Assembly: GCA_041395905.1 (NCBI GenBank)
Contig: JAWKZP010000015.1
Coordinates: 79,800 to 143,799, forward strand
Direction of reading: 5' to 3'
Length of the DNA stretch: 64,000 nt
DNA from: UBA7803 sp041395905
GTDB taxonomy: Bacteria > Pseudomonadota > Gammaproteobacteria > Pseudomonadales > Azotimanducaceae
In this document: piece by piece, positions 44,476 through 53,333 of the stretch
Position numbering within the stretch: position 1 is the first letter of the stretch
Layout: each line of letters starts with the position of its first letter
The notes under the pieces: model-generated
Databases searched by the model: none
Seen by the model: only the letters and a program-made list of their open reading frames with translations
What the model was told of the DNA's origin: nothing
Position numbers and translations under genes: made by a program

Positions 44476-45740
44476 ATGTTTCCACGGAATGACAGGATCG
44501 CGGGTTTGACGACGAGATCGCGGCCGCGATCGCCGAAGAGACCCGGCGTCAGGAAGAGCACATCGAGCTGATCGCCTCGGAGAACTATGCGAGCCCCCGG
44601 ATCATGGAGGCTCAGGGCAGCGTGCTGACCAACAAGTACGCCGAGGGCTACCCGCACAAGCGCTACTACGGGGGTTGCGAGTACGTCGATCAGGTGGAGG
44701 TGCTGGCCATCGAGCGCGCCAAGGCGCTGTTCGGGGCCGCCTATGCCAACGTGCAGCCGCACTCGGGTTCCCAGGCCAACGGTGCGGTCTACCTGGCACT
44801 GCTCAACCCCGGCGACACCATTCTGGGGATGAGCCTGGACGCCGGCGGCCACCTCACCCACGGCGCGGCGCCGAACTTCTCCGGCAAGACCTATCATGCG
44901 GTGCAGTACGGGCTCGACAACGAGACCGGCGAAGTGGATTACGACGAGGTGGCCCGGCTCGCCGCGGAGCACAAACCGAAAATGGTCATCGCGGGCTTTT
45001 CCGCGTACTCGCGCAAGATGGACTGGCAGCGCTTCCGCGACATCGCCGATTCCGTTGGCGCCTATCTGATGGTGGACATGGCGCACGTGGCAGGTCTGGT
45101 CGCCGCAGGCCTGTATCCGAATCCGGTCGCCATCGCCGACGTCACTACCTCCACCACCCACAAGACCCTGCGCGGACCGAGGGGCGGCATCATCCTGGCG
45201 CGCGAGAACGCGGACATCGAGAAGAAGCTCAATTCGGCGCTGTTTCCCGGCTCCCAGGGCGGTCCCCTGATGCACGTGATCGCCGCCAAGGCCGTGTGCT
45301 TCAAGGAAGCCATGACGGAGGAGTTCAAGGCGTATCAGGCCCAGGTGGTGCGCAATGCCCAGACCATGGCCAGCGGCTTCCAGGCGCGCGGCTACAAGGT
45401 GGTCTCCGGGGGTACCGACAATCACCTGTTCCTGCTCGACCTGATCGACAAGGACATCACCGGCAAGGCGGCGGACGCGGCCCTCGGGCGGGCCAACATC
45501 ACAGTCAACAAGAATGCCGTGCCCAACGATCCGCGCTCGCCGTTCGTCACCAGCGGTCTGCGCATCGGCACGCCGGCGGTCACCACGCGCGGGTTCCGCG
45601 AGGCCGAGTGCGAGACGCTCACCACCTGGATGTGCGACGTGCTCGACGACATCGAAAACGACAACATGATCGAGAGCGTGCGCCAGCGGGTGGTGGAGCT
45701 GTGCGGCAGGTTCCCCGTTTACGAGGCCCACGCCGCCTGA
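44476..45740 (+). pseudogene. glyA: Serine hydroxymethyltransferase GlyA, reading frame broken near the start
   Basis: GlyA interconverts serine and glycine with tetrahydrofolate, supplying one-carbon units. From about 44505 the frame is intact and complete: HIELIASENYASP, GYPHKRYYGG, the PLP-lysine motif TTSTTHKTLRGPRGG and TDNHLFL-DL to the end. The natural start is ATG 44476 (MFPRNDRIAG), but it is one base out of phase with FDDEIAAAIAEE; the break lies at 44502-44507 in GGGTTT. Adding one base gives about 421 residues aligned with E. coli GlyA. The first in-frame ATG, 44604, would delete conserved residues. Probably an assembly error. Confidence 0.88.
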
Positions 45741-45763
45741 GGCGGCGCGGTCGGAGCCGGCAC

Positions 45764-46228
45764 GTGCACTGTCCGTTCTGCGGCGCCGACGACACCAAGG
45801 TGATCGATTCGCGCCTGGTGGCGGACGGCGATCAGGTGCGCCGGCGTCGCGAGTGCCAGACCTGCGGCGAGCGCTTCACCACCTTCGAGACGGCCGAGCT
45901 GGTGATGCCACGCATCGTCAAGCGCGATGGCACGCGCGAGCCGTTCGACGAGGACAAGCTGCGCCGCGGCCTGCTGCGCGCGCTGGAAAAACGCCCGGTG
46001 AGCGTCGAGCAGATCGAGACCGTGCTCACCCGCATCATGCATCGACTGCGTTCCACGGGGGAGCGCGAGATCCCCTCGCTGCAGGTGGGCGAAGAGGTGA
46101 TGCGCGAGCTGCGCGACCTCGACGTGGTGGCTTACGTGCGCTTTGCTTCGGTCTACCGCGATTTCCAGGACATCAGCGAGTTTCAGAAGGAAATTCAGAA
46201 TCTCGCCCGCGAGGAGAGGCGGCGCTGA
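45764..46228 (+). CDS. nrdR: Transcriptional repressor NrdR
   Basis: NrdR senses dATP/ATP and represses ribonucleotide reductase operons. The 154-residue protein has the N-terminal zinc ribbon (CPFCGADDTKVIDSR, then CQTCGERFTTFE) and the ATP-cone (PRIVKRDGTREPFDEDKLRRG, noted by its ends). The GTG at 45764 begins MHCPFCG exactly as in the family. It is 23 bases after glyA and 10 before ribD, the usual gammaproteobacterial grouping. Its targets, nrd operons, are not in this window. Confidence 0.96.
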   Translation: MHCPFCGADDTKVIDSRLVADGDQVRRRRECQTCGERFTTFETAELVMPRIVKRDGTREPFDEDKLRRGLLRALEKRPVSVEQIETVLTRIMHRLRSTGEREIPSLQVGEEVMRELRDLDVVAYVRFASVYRDFQDISEFQKEIQNLAREERRR

Positions 46229-46238
46229 CCGCCGGCGG

Positions 46239-47339
46239 ATGCTGCACGGCTCCGACCATCTGTTTCTGCAGGCCGCCATAGAGCTGGCCGAACGCGGCCT
46301 TTACTCCACCACGCCCAACCCCCGAGTCGGCTGCCTGATCGTGCGCGGCGGGCGCGTGGTAGGGCGCGGCGCGCACATGCGCGCGGGCGAAGGTCACGCC
46401 GAGGTCAACGCGCTGCGCGACGCGGGCGCGTCGGCGCGCGGCGCCACCGCGTACGTGAGTCTCGAGCCCTGCGCGTTTCACGGCCGCACGCCGCCCTGCA
46501 CCGAAGCGCTCATCGACGCAGGCATCAAGCGCGTGGTGGCGGCCATGACCGATCCCCACGAGCGGGTGGCCGGGGCCGGCTTCGAATGGCTGCGCGGCGC
46601 CGGCATCGACGTCGACGTGGTGGAAGTGCCCGAAGCCTGGGCGCTCAATGCGGGTTACGTCATGCGCGTACGGCACGGCCGGCCGTTCGTGCGCATCAAG
46701 GTGGCGGCGTCAGCAGACGGCCGCACCGCCATGGCCTCTGGCGAGAGCCAGTGGATCACGGGCCCCGAGGCGCGTGCCGACGTGCAGTACTGGCGAGCGC
46801 GCAGCTGCGCGATTCTCACCGGCAGCGGCACGGTGCTGACCGACGACCCGCAGCTGACGGTGCGCGATGCCCGCTACGCCGTCGACGGCCGGCTGCGCCA
46901 GCCGATCCGCGTGGTGGCCGACAGCGGCCTGCGCATCCCCGCAGACGCGGCACTGCTCCAGTCCGACGGCCCCATTCTGCTGGCGCACGGCTCCGGGGTT
47001 TCACCGCGCCTCGCCGGCGTCGAGCACATTGCCTGCGGCGACCGGAGCGTCGATCTGCACGGATTGCTGCGCGCTCTGGGCGGGCGCGGCTGCAACGAGG
47101 TGCTGGTGGAAGCCGGCCCGACCCTGGTGGGGGCCCTGCTTGCCGCGGGGCTCTGGGACGAGCTGCTGCTGTACACGGCACCCAAGCTCCTGGGCAGCGA
47201 TGCGCGGCCGCTCGCGCAGCTGCCGCTGGTCAGCATGGGCGAGGCGGTTGCGGCTACAATAGCCGACGTCACCCGGGTGGGCGCGGATGTGCGCGTGCGC
47301 CTGACGCCCGAGAGAGCCTCGCAGCCCCAGGAACTGTAA
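46239..47339 (+). CDS. ribD: Bifunctional riboflavin biosynthesis deaminase/reductase RibD
   Basis: RibD carries out the second and third steps of riboflavin synthesis. The 366-residue protein joins a zinc deaminase (GHAEVNALRDAG and EPCAFHGRTPPCTEA supply His/Cys ligands and the catalytic Glu) with a DHFR-like reductase (VAASADGRTAMASGESQWITG, EAGPTLVGALL). ATG at 46239 leads directly to the deaminase. Next comes nusB without the ribE, ribBA and ribH genes that usually stand between them in gammaproteobacteria, so the rest of the pathway must be encoded elsewhere. Confidence 0.95.
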   Translation: MLHGSDHLFLQAAIELAERGLYSTTPNPRVGCLIVRGGRVVGRGAHMRAGEGHAEVNALRDAGASARGATAYVSLEPCAFHGRTPPCTEALIDAGIKRVVAAMTDPHERVAGAGFEWLRGAGIDVDVVEVPEAWALNAGYVMRVRHGRPFVRIKVAASADGRTAMASGESQWITGPEARADVQYWRARSCAILTGSGTVLTDDPQLTVRDARYAVDGRLRQPIRVVADSGLRIPADAALLQSDGPILLAHGSGVSPRLAGVEHIACGDRSVDLHGLLRALGGRGCNEVLVEAGPTLVGALLAAGLWDELLLYTAPKLLGSDARPLAQLPLVSMGEAVAATIADVTRVGADVRVRLTPERASQPQEL

Positions 47340-47380
47340 ATGTCACCACGCGAGTCCAGCCGTCCGCCGGGCAGGTCATC

Positions 47381-47818
47381 ATGACCCGTCTTTCGCCGTG
47401 GGCTCGACGCCATGCGCGTCGGGCAGCGCTTCAGGCCGTCTATCAATGGCAGATGACCGCGGCGGAAAGCCGCCACATCGAGCAGGAGTTCGCGGACGCG
47501 GGCGCCCTGAAAAAAGCCGACCGTGAGTTCTTCCAGGCGCTGCTGCGTGGCGTCGTTCAGGACAGCGCCGAGCTGGACGCGCTGCTGCACCCCATGCTCG
47601 ATCGCAGCCTCGCTTCGCTCGACAAGGTGGAACTGGCGCTGCTGCGCCTGGGCGCCTACGAGCTCAAGCACCGGATCGACGTGCCCTACCGGGTCGTGAT
47701 CGATGAGTACGTGGAGCTGGCCCGGCAGTTCGGTGCGCAGGACAGCTTCAAGTACGTCAATGGTGTGCTGGACCGGCTGGCCGCCGAGCTGCGGGCGCTG
47801 GAACGTGCCGGGTCGTGA
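47381..47818 (+). CDS. nusB: Transcription antitermination factor NusB
   Basis: NusB binds boxA RNA with S10 for rRNA antitermination. The 145-residue all-helical protein starts with the basic ARRHARRAALQAVYQWQM and has LDKVELALLRLGAYEL and VIDEYVELARQFGAQDSFKYVNGVLD (noted by ends), the family core. ATG at 47381 has CAGG upstream; an earlier ATG at 47340 is out of frame and stops at once. The stop overlaps the thiL GTG start by four bases. Confidence 0.95.
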   Translation: MTRLSPWARRHARRAALQAVYQWQMTAAESRHIEQEFADAGALKKADREFFQALLRGVVQDSAELDALLHPMLDRSLASLDKVELALLRLGAYELKHRIDVPYRVVIDEYVELARQFGAQDSFKYVNGVLDRLAAELRALERAGS

Positions 47819-48735
47819 ATGAGTTCGAGCTGATCGAGCAGATCGTCGCCGATCTGGGCGCCAGCGCCTGTGCCCCCTGGGTACGGGTGGGTCCGGGGGA
47901 CGACGCGGCGGTGATTGCCGTGCCTGCGGGCATGGAGCTGGTGGCCACCATCGATGCCATCGTCGCCGACGTGCACTTTCCCGCAACTGCCGGCGCTGCT
48001 CTCATCGGCTATCGGGCGGTGATGGTCAGCGCATCCGATCTGGCTGCCATGGGCGCCGAAGGCGGCTATCTGCTGGTGGCGCTGAACCTGCCCCAGGGCG
48101 ATCCCGCCTGGGTTGCCGGGCTCACGCGCGGCATGGCGGAAGCGTCAGCGGCGATCGGCGTGCCCATCGTCGGCGGCAACCTGGCGGCGGGGCCGCTTTC
48201 CATCACCGTGGCCGCTCAAGGTTTCGTGCCCGCGGGGCAGGCGTTGCTGCGGTCAGGTGCGGAACCCGGGGATGGGGTGTACGTGACCGGTGAGCTGGGT
48301 GCCGCGGCCGCGGCGCTCGCGCGTGGCGGTCTGGGCCAGTGCGCATCGGTGGCGGACCTGGACCCGCTGTCGGCACGTTACTTCCGCCCCATGGCGCGGA
48401 TGGACGTGGGTCGGGCCCTGCGCGGCCTGGCCCGCAGCGCCATCGATGTTTCCGATGGGCTCCTGCAGGACCTCGGCCACCTGTGCGATGCCAGTGGCGT
48501 CGGCGTGGCGCTGGACAGCGCAGCCGTACCTGTGGCTGCGGGCGCGACGCTGCAGCAGGCGCTCACTGGCGGCGACGACTACGAGCTCTGTTTCACGCTG
48601 CCGCCCGGCGCCGAGGCGCGTCTGCCGGCGCTGGATGTGGCGCTGCATCGGATCGGCGAAGCCACAGCCGAGCGCGGTGTGTGGCTGGATGGCCGCCAGA
48701 TCCCCGCGGGCGGCTACCAGCACTTTCATTCGTGA
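47815..48735 (+). CDS. thiL: Thiamine-monophosphate kinase
   Basis: ThiL phosphorylates thiamine monophosphate to the active diphosphate. The 306-residue protein has the N-terminal MNEFELIEQIV, the nucleotide loop VGPGDDAAVI, DASDLAAMGA-like VSASDLAAMGAEGGYLLV, VGGNLAAGPLSITV and IDVSDGLLQDLGHLC with TGGDDYELCFT near the end, all typical of the PurM/ThiL fold. GTG 47815 overlaps nusB; the gene also overlaps pgpA. Substrate channelling is not implied by this usual gene order. Confidence 0.95.
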   Translation: MNEFELIEQIVADLGASACAPWVRVGPGDDAAVIAVPAGMELVATIDAIVADVHFPATAGAALIGYRAVMVSASDLAAMGAEGGYLLVALNLPQGDPAWVAGLTRGMAEASAAIGVPIVGGNLAAGPLSITVAAQGFVPAGQALLRSGAEPGDGVYVTGELGAAAAALARGGLGQCASVADLDPLSARYFRPMARMDVGRALRGLARSAIDVSDGLLQDLGHLCDASGVGVALDSAAVPVAAGATLQQALTGGDDYELCFTLPPGAEARLPALDVALHRIGEATAERGVWLDGRQIPAGGYQHFHS

Positions 48736-49247
48736 CCGCTGATCGAGGCAGAGCGGTACTGCTGGCAGCCTGGCGCGACCCGGAGGTGCTGCTGGTCACA
48801 GGGATCGGCAGCGGGCTGGCGCGGGTGGCGCCCGGTACCTGGGGCAGCGCGGCGGCGCTGGCGTTCTGGTGGCTGCTGCTGGCAGAAGCGGGGCCGGTGG
48901 TGCAGCTCGCGGTCATTGCCATCACGGTGCTGGTCGGAACCTGGCTGACCGCGCGCGTCTGTCGGCGCTACGGTGTCGGCGACGCGCCCGCCATTGTCGT
49001 CGACGAGTTTGCCGGCCTGTGGCTCGCGCTGGTGGCGGCGCCGCCGGGGCCGGTGTGGCTGCTGGCCGGCTTCGCGCTGTTTCGGCTGTTCGACATCTGG
49101 AAGCCGTTCCCGGTCGGGCTCGCCGACCGGCGCGTCAAAGGGGCGTTCGGCATCATGCTCGACGACCTGCTGGCCGGATTGCTGGCTGCGGGCGTGCTGC
49201 AGCTCTCATTCCGGGTGCTCGACGGGCCGCTGCTGCCGCCCGGCTGA
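48732..49247 (+). CDS. pgpA: Phosphatidylglycerophosphatase A
   Basis: PgpA removes phosphate from phosphatidylglycerol phosphate at the inner membrane. The 171-residue protein has about four hydrophobic helices and the family motifs GIGSGLARVAPGTWGSAAA, IVVDEFAGLWLAL and RLFDIWKPFPVGLADRRVKG followed by GIMLDDLLAG. GTG at 48732 overlaps the thiL stop (GTGA). It closes the nrdR-ribD-nusB-thiL-pgpA run. Confidence 0.95.
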   Translation: MTADRGRAVLLAAWRDPEVLLVTGIGSGLARVAPGTWGSAAALAFWWLLLAEAGPVVQLAVIAITVLVGTWLTARVCRRYGVGDAPAIVVDEFAGLWLALVAAPPGPVWLLAGFALFRLFDIWKPFPVGLADRRVKGAFGIMLDDLLAGLLAAGVLQLSFRVLDGPLLPPG

Positions 49248-49293
49248 TTACACTGAGGGTATTGCCGCAGGTTCGGCGGGTGCTGCGACTGGC

Positions 49294-49971
49294 ATGGGAA
49301 CAGAACTTCCAACATCGACCCGGGTTTGCCTTCAGGCGCTGGGCGCGCTCGTTCTGACCGTCGCTGCCGTGCTGGCGGGTGCAGCCACGGCCGTCCCCGC
49401 AGAAGTGGTGGCGCTGTTCAAGGACCGCGCCATGCTGCGCAGCGCCAGCGGCGAACGTCTGCTTCGTGTGGGGGAAACCACCCCCGAAGGCGTGACCCTG
49501 CTGGCGGCGGATGCTGACCGCGCACGGGTGCGTTATCGCGACGAGGTGGTGGAATTGACCCTCAGCCGCCGCGTTGCGGGCAGCTTTGCCGAGGCCGAGC
49601 GCCAGCGCGTGGACATCGCGCCGGATGCGTTCGGTCAGTACCGGATCCGCGGCGCCATCAACGATCGGTTCGTCAACTTTCTCGTGGACACCGGCGCCTC
49701 GGTGGTGGCCATGAGCACGCGCCACGCGCAGTCCCTGGGTCTCGACTATGAGCGCGGTCAGCCGGGCACCGTGCAGACGGCGCAGGGGCTGGTGAACTCG
49801 TTCTTCGTCAACCTCGACCGGGTGGTCGTGGGCGGGATCACCGTGCCCAACGTGCAGGCCGCCGTGATCGAGGGTGATTATCCCGTGGAGATTCTGCTCG
49901 GCATGTCGTTCCTGCGTCAGGTGGCCATGGAGGAGCGGGCCGGCGTTCTGTCGCTCACCCAGAAGTTCTGA
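49294..49971 (+). CDS. Retropepsin-like aspartic protease (TIGR02281 type)
   Basis: The 225-residue protein has an N-terminal membrane or export segment (LQALGALVLTVAAVLAGAATA) and a single-domain aspartic protease fold with FLVDTGASVVAMS (catalytic DTG, near residue 130) and LLGMSFLRQV near the end. Such proteins dimerise like retroviral protease and are common in proteobacteria; targets are unknown. The middle region (VALFKDRAMLRSASGERLL) may be an inhibitory or docking segment. ATG at 49294 is preferred over upstream frames that run through pgpA. It is the last plus-strand gene before convergent ispA. Confidence 0.8.
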   Translation: MGTELPTSTRVCLQALGALVLTVAAVLAGAATAVPAEVVALFKDRAMLRSASGERLLRVGETTPEGVTLLAADADRARVRYRDEVVELTLSRRVAGSFAEAERQRVDIAPDAFGQYRIRGAINDRFVNFLVDTGASVVAMSTRHAQSLGLDYERGQPGTVQTAQGLVNSFFVNLDRVVVGGITVPNVQAAVIEGDYPVEILLGMSFLRQVAMEERAGVLSLTQKF

Positions 49972-50020
49972 CGCGCCTGACCGGGCGAGAATCCGGCTGG
50001 AAGGCGTGAGCCCTCCGGAA

Positions 50021-50902
50021 TCAGAAGGCGCGGTTCACTGCCAGGCTGGCCAGCTCCTGGAGCAAGGCTCCCTCCACGTTGGCGCGGCTGAGAAAGGCTT
50101 TCGCCTGACGCAGCTGCCGGCTGGCCAGCTCGCGCGCGCCATCCACCCCCAGCAGCCGCGGGTAGGTGCTCTTCTCGGCCGCCTCGTCAGACCCGGCGGG
50201 TTTGCCGAGCTGCTCCGTGCTCGCCGTAACGTCCAGCACGTCGTCGATGATCTGAAACGCGAGCCCTACGCGCCCGGCAAACTCGCCCAGCAGCACGAAG
50301 GTCTCGTCGTCCAGGTGCGGGCGGCCGCACAGGGCGCCGATCTGCACCGCGGCCTTGATCAGGGCTCCGGTCTTGGCGCCGTGCAGCGCCTCGAGATGAT
50401 CGATGCCGAGCGCGCGCTGCTCGGCAGCCAGATCGAAGCTCTGGCCGCCCACCATGCCGAGCCAGCCCACGGCATCGGCCAGCAGGGCTACGGCGCGCAA
50501 CCGCGTCTCGGCCGGCAGGCCCGGCGCCTGCGCCAGGGTCTTGAATGCCAGCGCCTGCAGCGCATCGCCGGCCAGGATGGCCTCGGCCTCGCCGAAACGG
50601 ATGTGGGTGCTCGGCAGCCCGTGGCGCAGGTCGTCGTCGTCCATGGCCGGCAGGTCATCGTGTATCAGCGAGTAGGCGTGCATGAACTCCACGGCGCAGG
50701 CGGGGGCCAGGGCATCCTCGACCGCACCGCCCGTCGCTGCACAGCTGGCGCAGACGAACAGGGGACGCAGACGCTTGCCGCCCGACAGGGCGGCGTAGCG
50801 CATGGCGTCCACCAGGCTTTGAGCGATGGTAGACTGGCTGGGCAGATGGTGGTCGAGCGCGTCCTCCACGAGGGCGCGCAGCGTTCGAATTTCAGTCGTC
50901 AT
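50021..50902 (-). CDS. ispA: Farnesyl diphosphate synthase (polyprenyl synthetase)
   Basis: IspA builds geranyl and farnesyl diphosphate from C5 units for quinones and undecaprenyl phosphate. The 293-residue enzyme has the first aspartate-rich motif LIHDDLPAMDDDDLRHG near residue 84 (DDxxxxD, short-chain type) and the second as FQIIDDVLDV near 225, with GGKRLRPLF early and GAKTGALIKAAV. ATG at 50902 overlaps xseB by 11 bases. dxs, which often follows ispA, is absent; ispA is the last gene here. Confidence 0.95.
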   Translation of the reverse strand: MTTEIRTLRALVEDALDHHLPSQSTIAQSLVDAMRYAALSGGKRLRPLFVCASCAATGGAVEDALAPACAVEFMHAYSLIHDDLPAMDDDDLRHGLPSTHIRFGEAEAILAGDALQALAFKTLAQAPGLPAETRLRAVALLADAVGWLGMVGGQSFDLAAEQRALGIDHLEALHGAKTGALIKAAVQIGALCGRPHLDDETFVLLGEFAGRVGLAFQIIDDVLDVTASTEQLGKPAGSDEAAEKSTYPRLLGVDGARELASRQLRQAKAFLSRANVEGALLQELASLAVNRAF

Positions 50903-51185
50903 CGAGCTCGTCTAGCTCGAATTCCTCGATCTCGTCGTTCTCGGTAAGTTTTTTGACGACAAGCTCGGCGTCACGGAGGGCGGACTGGCAGTGGCGGGTG
51001 AGCTTGACGCCCCGCTCGAAGGCGGCGAGCGACGCCTCCAGGCTGAGTTCGCCCGCCTCCATGTCTGCAACCAGGCTCTCGAGTTCCTCGAGTGCCGTCT
51101 CGAAATCCAGGCCTTTGAGATCTTCCTGCGCGGCGGGCCCGCCCGGCGGTTCCTGGGCGTCGGATTTGCGTTGTCTGCTGGTCAT
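50892..51185 (-). CDS. xseB: Exodeoxyribonuclease VII small subunit
   Basis: XseB is the small subunit that joins XseA in exonuclease VII. The 97-residue protein has the family core FETALEELESLVADMEAGELSLE (noted by ends) and AFERGVKLTRHCQSALRDAE, with a 27-residue N-terminal extension rich in charged residues and an acidic tail (EFELDELDDD). Usual length is about 80. ATG at 51185; xseA is not in the window. The ispA-xseB pair is divergent from pomAB, the arrangement found in Vibrio near pomAB. Confidence 0.95.
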   Translation of the reverse strand: MTSRQRKSDAQEPPGGPAAQEDLKGLDFETALEELESLVADMEAGELSLEASLAAFERGVKLTRHCQSALRDAELVVKKLTENDEIEEFELDELDDD

Positions 51186-51228
51186 GGCGGCAAGGTACTC
51201 CGGGGGTCGAAGGCTGGCAAGCGCCAGT

Positions 51229-51250
51229 GCCGTGCGGCCCGTCGCACGGC
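51229..51250. repeat. 8-bp inverted repeat in the xseB-pomA divergent spacer
   Basis: GCCGTGCG (51229-51236) pairs with CGCACGGC (51243-51250) around GCCCGT. It lies midway between the divergent starts and could be an operator or simply an RNA hairpin. No confident sigma-28 or sigma-54 promoter is seen before pomA. Confidence 0.45.
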
Positions 51251-51300
51251 GAAATTGCGACTAGACTTTCTGAGTAGTACTCCCGAGCCATGAGGAAGCC

Positions 51301-52056
51301 ATGGATCTGGCAACCCTGATAGGACTGCTGGGCGCGTTCGCTGTAGTGATCGCCTCGATGCTGATGGGCGGTTCCTTCAGCATGTTCGTCAACGTGCCCT
51401 CTCTGATGATCGTGTTCGTCGGCACGCTGTTCGTCGTGCTGATGAAATTCAGCCTGGCACAGTTTCTGGGTGCCGTTAAGGTCGCCATCAAGGCATTCAG
51501 CTTCAACCTCGCGAAGCCCGAGCAGATCATCGACGAGGTGGTGCAGCTGGCCGACGCGGCGCGCAAAGGCGGGCTGCTGTCGCTCGAGGGACGTGAGGTA
51601 TCCAGCAACTTCCTTTCCAAAGGCATTCAGCTGCTGGTGGACGGCCACGATGCCGAGGTGGTGCGCAGCGTGTTGCGCAAGGACCTGCACCAGACGCTGC
51701 AGCGTCACGAGTGGGGGGCCAAGATCTTTCACGCCATGGGCGACGTCGGCCCGGCCATGGGCATGATCGGTACCCTGGTGGGTCTGGTCGCCATGCTGTC
51801 CAACATGGACGATCCCAAGTCCATCGGTCCGGCCATGGCGGTGGCGCTGCTGACCACGCTCTATGGCGCCATGCTGGCCAACATGTTCGCCCTCCCCATC
51901 GCCGACAAGCTGGCGCTGCGCCGCGAAGAGGAGGGGCGCGTGAAAAGCATGATCATCGATGCGCTGCTCGCCATCCAGGGCGGCCAGAACCCGCGTGTGA
52001 TCGACTCGATGCTCAAGACCTACCTGCCGGAATCGAAGCGCGCCGAGGAGGCTTGA
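51301..52056 (+). CDS. pomA: Flagellar stator protein PomA (MotA family)
   Basis: PomA/MotA forms with PomB the ion channel that drives the flagellum. The 251-residue protein has four hydrophobic segments (GLLGAFAVVIASMLMGG; VPSLMIVFVGTLFVVLM; GPAMGMIGTLVGLVAMLSNM; AVALLTTLYGAMLANMFALP) and the cytoplasmic loop with VVRSVLRKDL that contacts FliG. Length and the start MDLATLIGLLG match the sodium-type PomA rather than the longer enterobacterial MotA. ATG at 51301. pomB starts at the next codon after its stop. Confidence 0.93.
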   Translation: MDLATLIGLLGAFAVVIASMLMGGSFSMFVNVPSLMIVFVGTLFVVLMKFSLAQFLGAVKVAIKAFSFNLAKPEQIIDEVVQLADAARKGGLLSLEGREVSSNFLSKGIQLLVDGHDAEVVRSVLRKDLHQTLQRHEWGAKIFHAMGDVGPAMGMIGTLVGLVAMLSNMDDPKSIGPAMAVALLTTLYGAMLANMFALPIADKLALRREEEGRVKSMIIDALLAIQGGQNPRVIDSMLKTYLPESKRAEEA

Positions 52057-53046
52057 TTGGCCGAGTCAGCAGACGATTTCGATGACGAGGGCAGCGGTGG
52101 CGGCGGTGGCGGCGGCGCCGGGTGGCTCGCGACCTTTGCCGACCTCATGTCGCTGCTCATGTGCTTCTTCGTGCTGCTGCTGTCGTTCTCGGAGATGGAC
52201 GTTCTGAAGTTCAAGCGCCTTGCCGGCTCCATGCGCGAGGCGTTCGGGGTGCAGGCGCAGCTGAGAGCCAACGACGTGCCCAAGGGCACCAGCATCATCG
52301 CCCAGGACTTCTCGCCGGGGCGGCCGGAACCGACCCCGCTCAACGAAATCTGGCAGAAAACCACCGACGAGGCGCGCAACAGCCTGGACGTAGCGTGCCA
52401 GGACATGGGCGCCAGCAACTCGGGCGAGCGCGGTGACGCCCAGAAGATGGTGGTGGTGGACAAGGTACGCGATCTGGTGGGCGAGACCGAGCAGGACGCC
52501 ATCGAGCTGGCCACGGCGTTGTCCAAAGAGATCGCGGCGGGCGTGCTCGAGGTGGAGACGCGGGGACGGCAGATCATCATCCGAGTCAAGGAACACGGCA
52601 GTTTTCCATCCGGCTCGGCGGAGCTCTCGAGCGACTTCCGCCCGGTGCTGCGGATCATTCAGGACGTGCTCAAGGACATGGACGGTCGCATCGTGGTGGA
52701 GGGGCACTCCGATAACGTGCCCATCAACACGCCGCAATATCGGTCCAACTGGGCGCTGTCCAGCGCCCGGGCGGTGAGCGTCGCCCATGGACTGTTTGGC
52801 GACGGGCGCCTGGATCAGAGCCGCTTCACCATCACGGGCTACGCCGATACGCGACCGCTGGTCTCCAACGAGACGGCTGCGGGCCGGGCGCGCAACCGAC
52901 GTGTCGAGATCGTCGTTCAGCAGGGGCTCGGCGACGACGTGCAGCAGCAGCTGGAAGTGCTGCGCGCGGAGGACCCGACGACCTACGAAGCGGTACGCCG
53001 AGAGTTGATTGATCGCTTCGAGTTGAAGCCCGAAGAGATCTTCTGA
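52057..53046 (+). CDS. pomB: Flagellar stator protein PomB (MotB family)
   Basis: The 329-residue protein has a Gly-rich cytoplasmic start, one membrane helix with the ion-binding aspartate (WLATFADLMSLLMCFFVLLL, Asp near residue 28), then the plug/linker (SEMDVLKFKRLAGSMREAFG) and the periplasmic OmpA-like peptidoglycan-binding domain (VEGHSDNVPI, RARNRRVEIVV). The helix and following segment read like Vibrio PomB, implying sodium drive; this is inference. TTG at 52057 is immediately after the pomA TGA, so translation is coupled. No other flagellar genes are in the window. Confidence 0.93.
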   Translation: MAESADDFDDEGSGGGGGGGAGWLATFADLMSLLMCFFVLLLSFSEMDVLKFKRLAGSMREAFGVQAQLRANDVPKGTSIIAQDFSPGRPEPTPLNEIWQKTTDEARNSLDVACQDMGASNSGERGDAQKMVVVDKVRDLVGETEQDAIELATALSKEIAAGVLEVETRGRQIIIRVKEHGSFPSGSAELSSDFRPVLRIIQDVLKDMDGRIVVEGHSDNVPINTPQYRSNWALSSARAVSVAHGLFGDGRLDQSRFTITGYADTRPLVSNETAAGRARNRRVEIVVQQGLGDDVQQQLEVLRAEDPTTYEAVRRELIDRFELKPEEIF

Positions 53047-53079
53047 GCAGACGCGGCGCCTGTGCGGCGCCGGCGGCAT

Positions 53080-53322
53080 TCAGCCTGTCTTGCGCGACCT
53101 GTCTGTGGTGCGCCGCCAGCGGCCGGAGGCCGCGTCGATCTCGATGGCGCCTTCCCCAGCCAGCTGGCTGAGCAGCCCGCGGACTTCCCAGGTGCCCATG
53201 GGCTGATTGCGCTCGCGCAACCGGCTGGTCAGGTCACCGGGTTTGAATTCCTCGCGGCCGGTTGCCACCAGCTCGTCGATGATCGCCAGTATCAGCTGGG
53301 ACTTTCTATGTTGAATGCTCAA
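53080..53322 (-). CDS. Small conserved winged-helix-like protein of unknown function
   Basis: About 80 residues, with QHRKSQLILAIIDELVATG, FKPGDLTSRLRERNQPMGTW and EVRGLLSQLAGEGAIEID, a pattern suggesting a winged helix (three helices then a strand pair SGRWRRTT). TTG at 53322 is chosen because it leaves an 11-base gap to the upstream Sel1 gene; a GTG at 53388 would add 22 residues overlapping that gene. Its function is not recognised. It ends 33 bases from pomB, convergent. Confidence 0.6.
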   Translation of the reverse strand: MSIQHRKSQLILAIIDELVATGREEFKPGDLTSRLRERNQPMGTWEVRGLLSQLAGEGAIEIDAASGRWRRTTDRSRKTG

Positions 53323-53333
53323 CGCGCTCTCAC

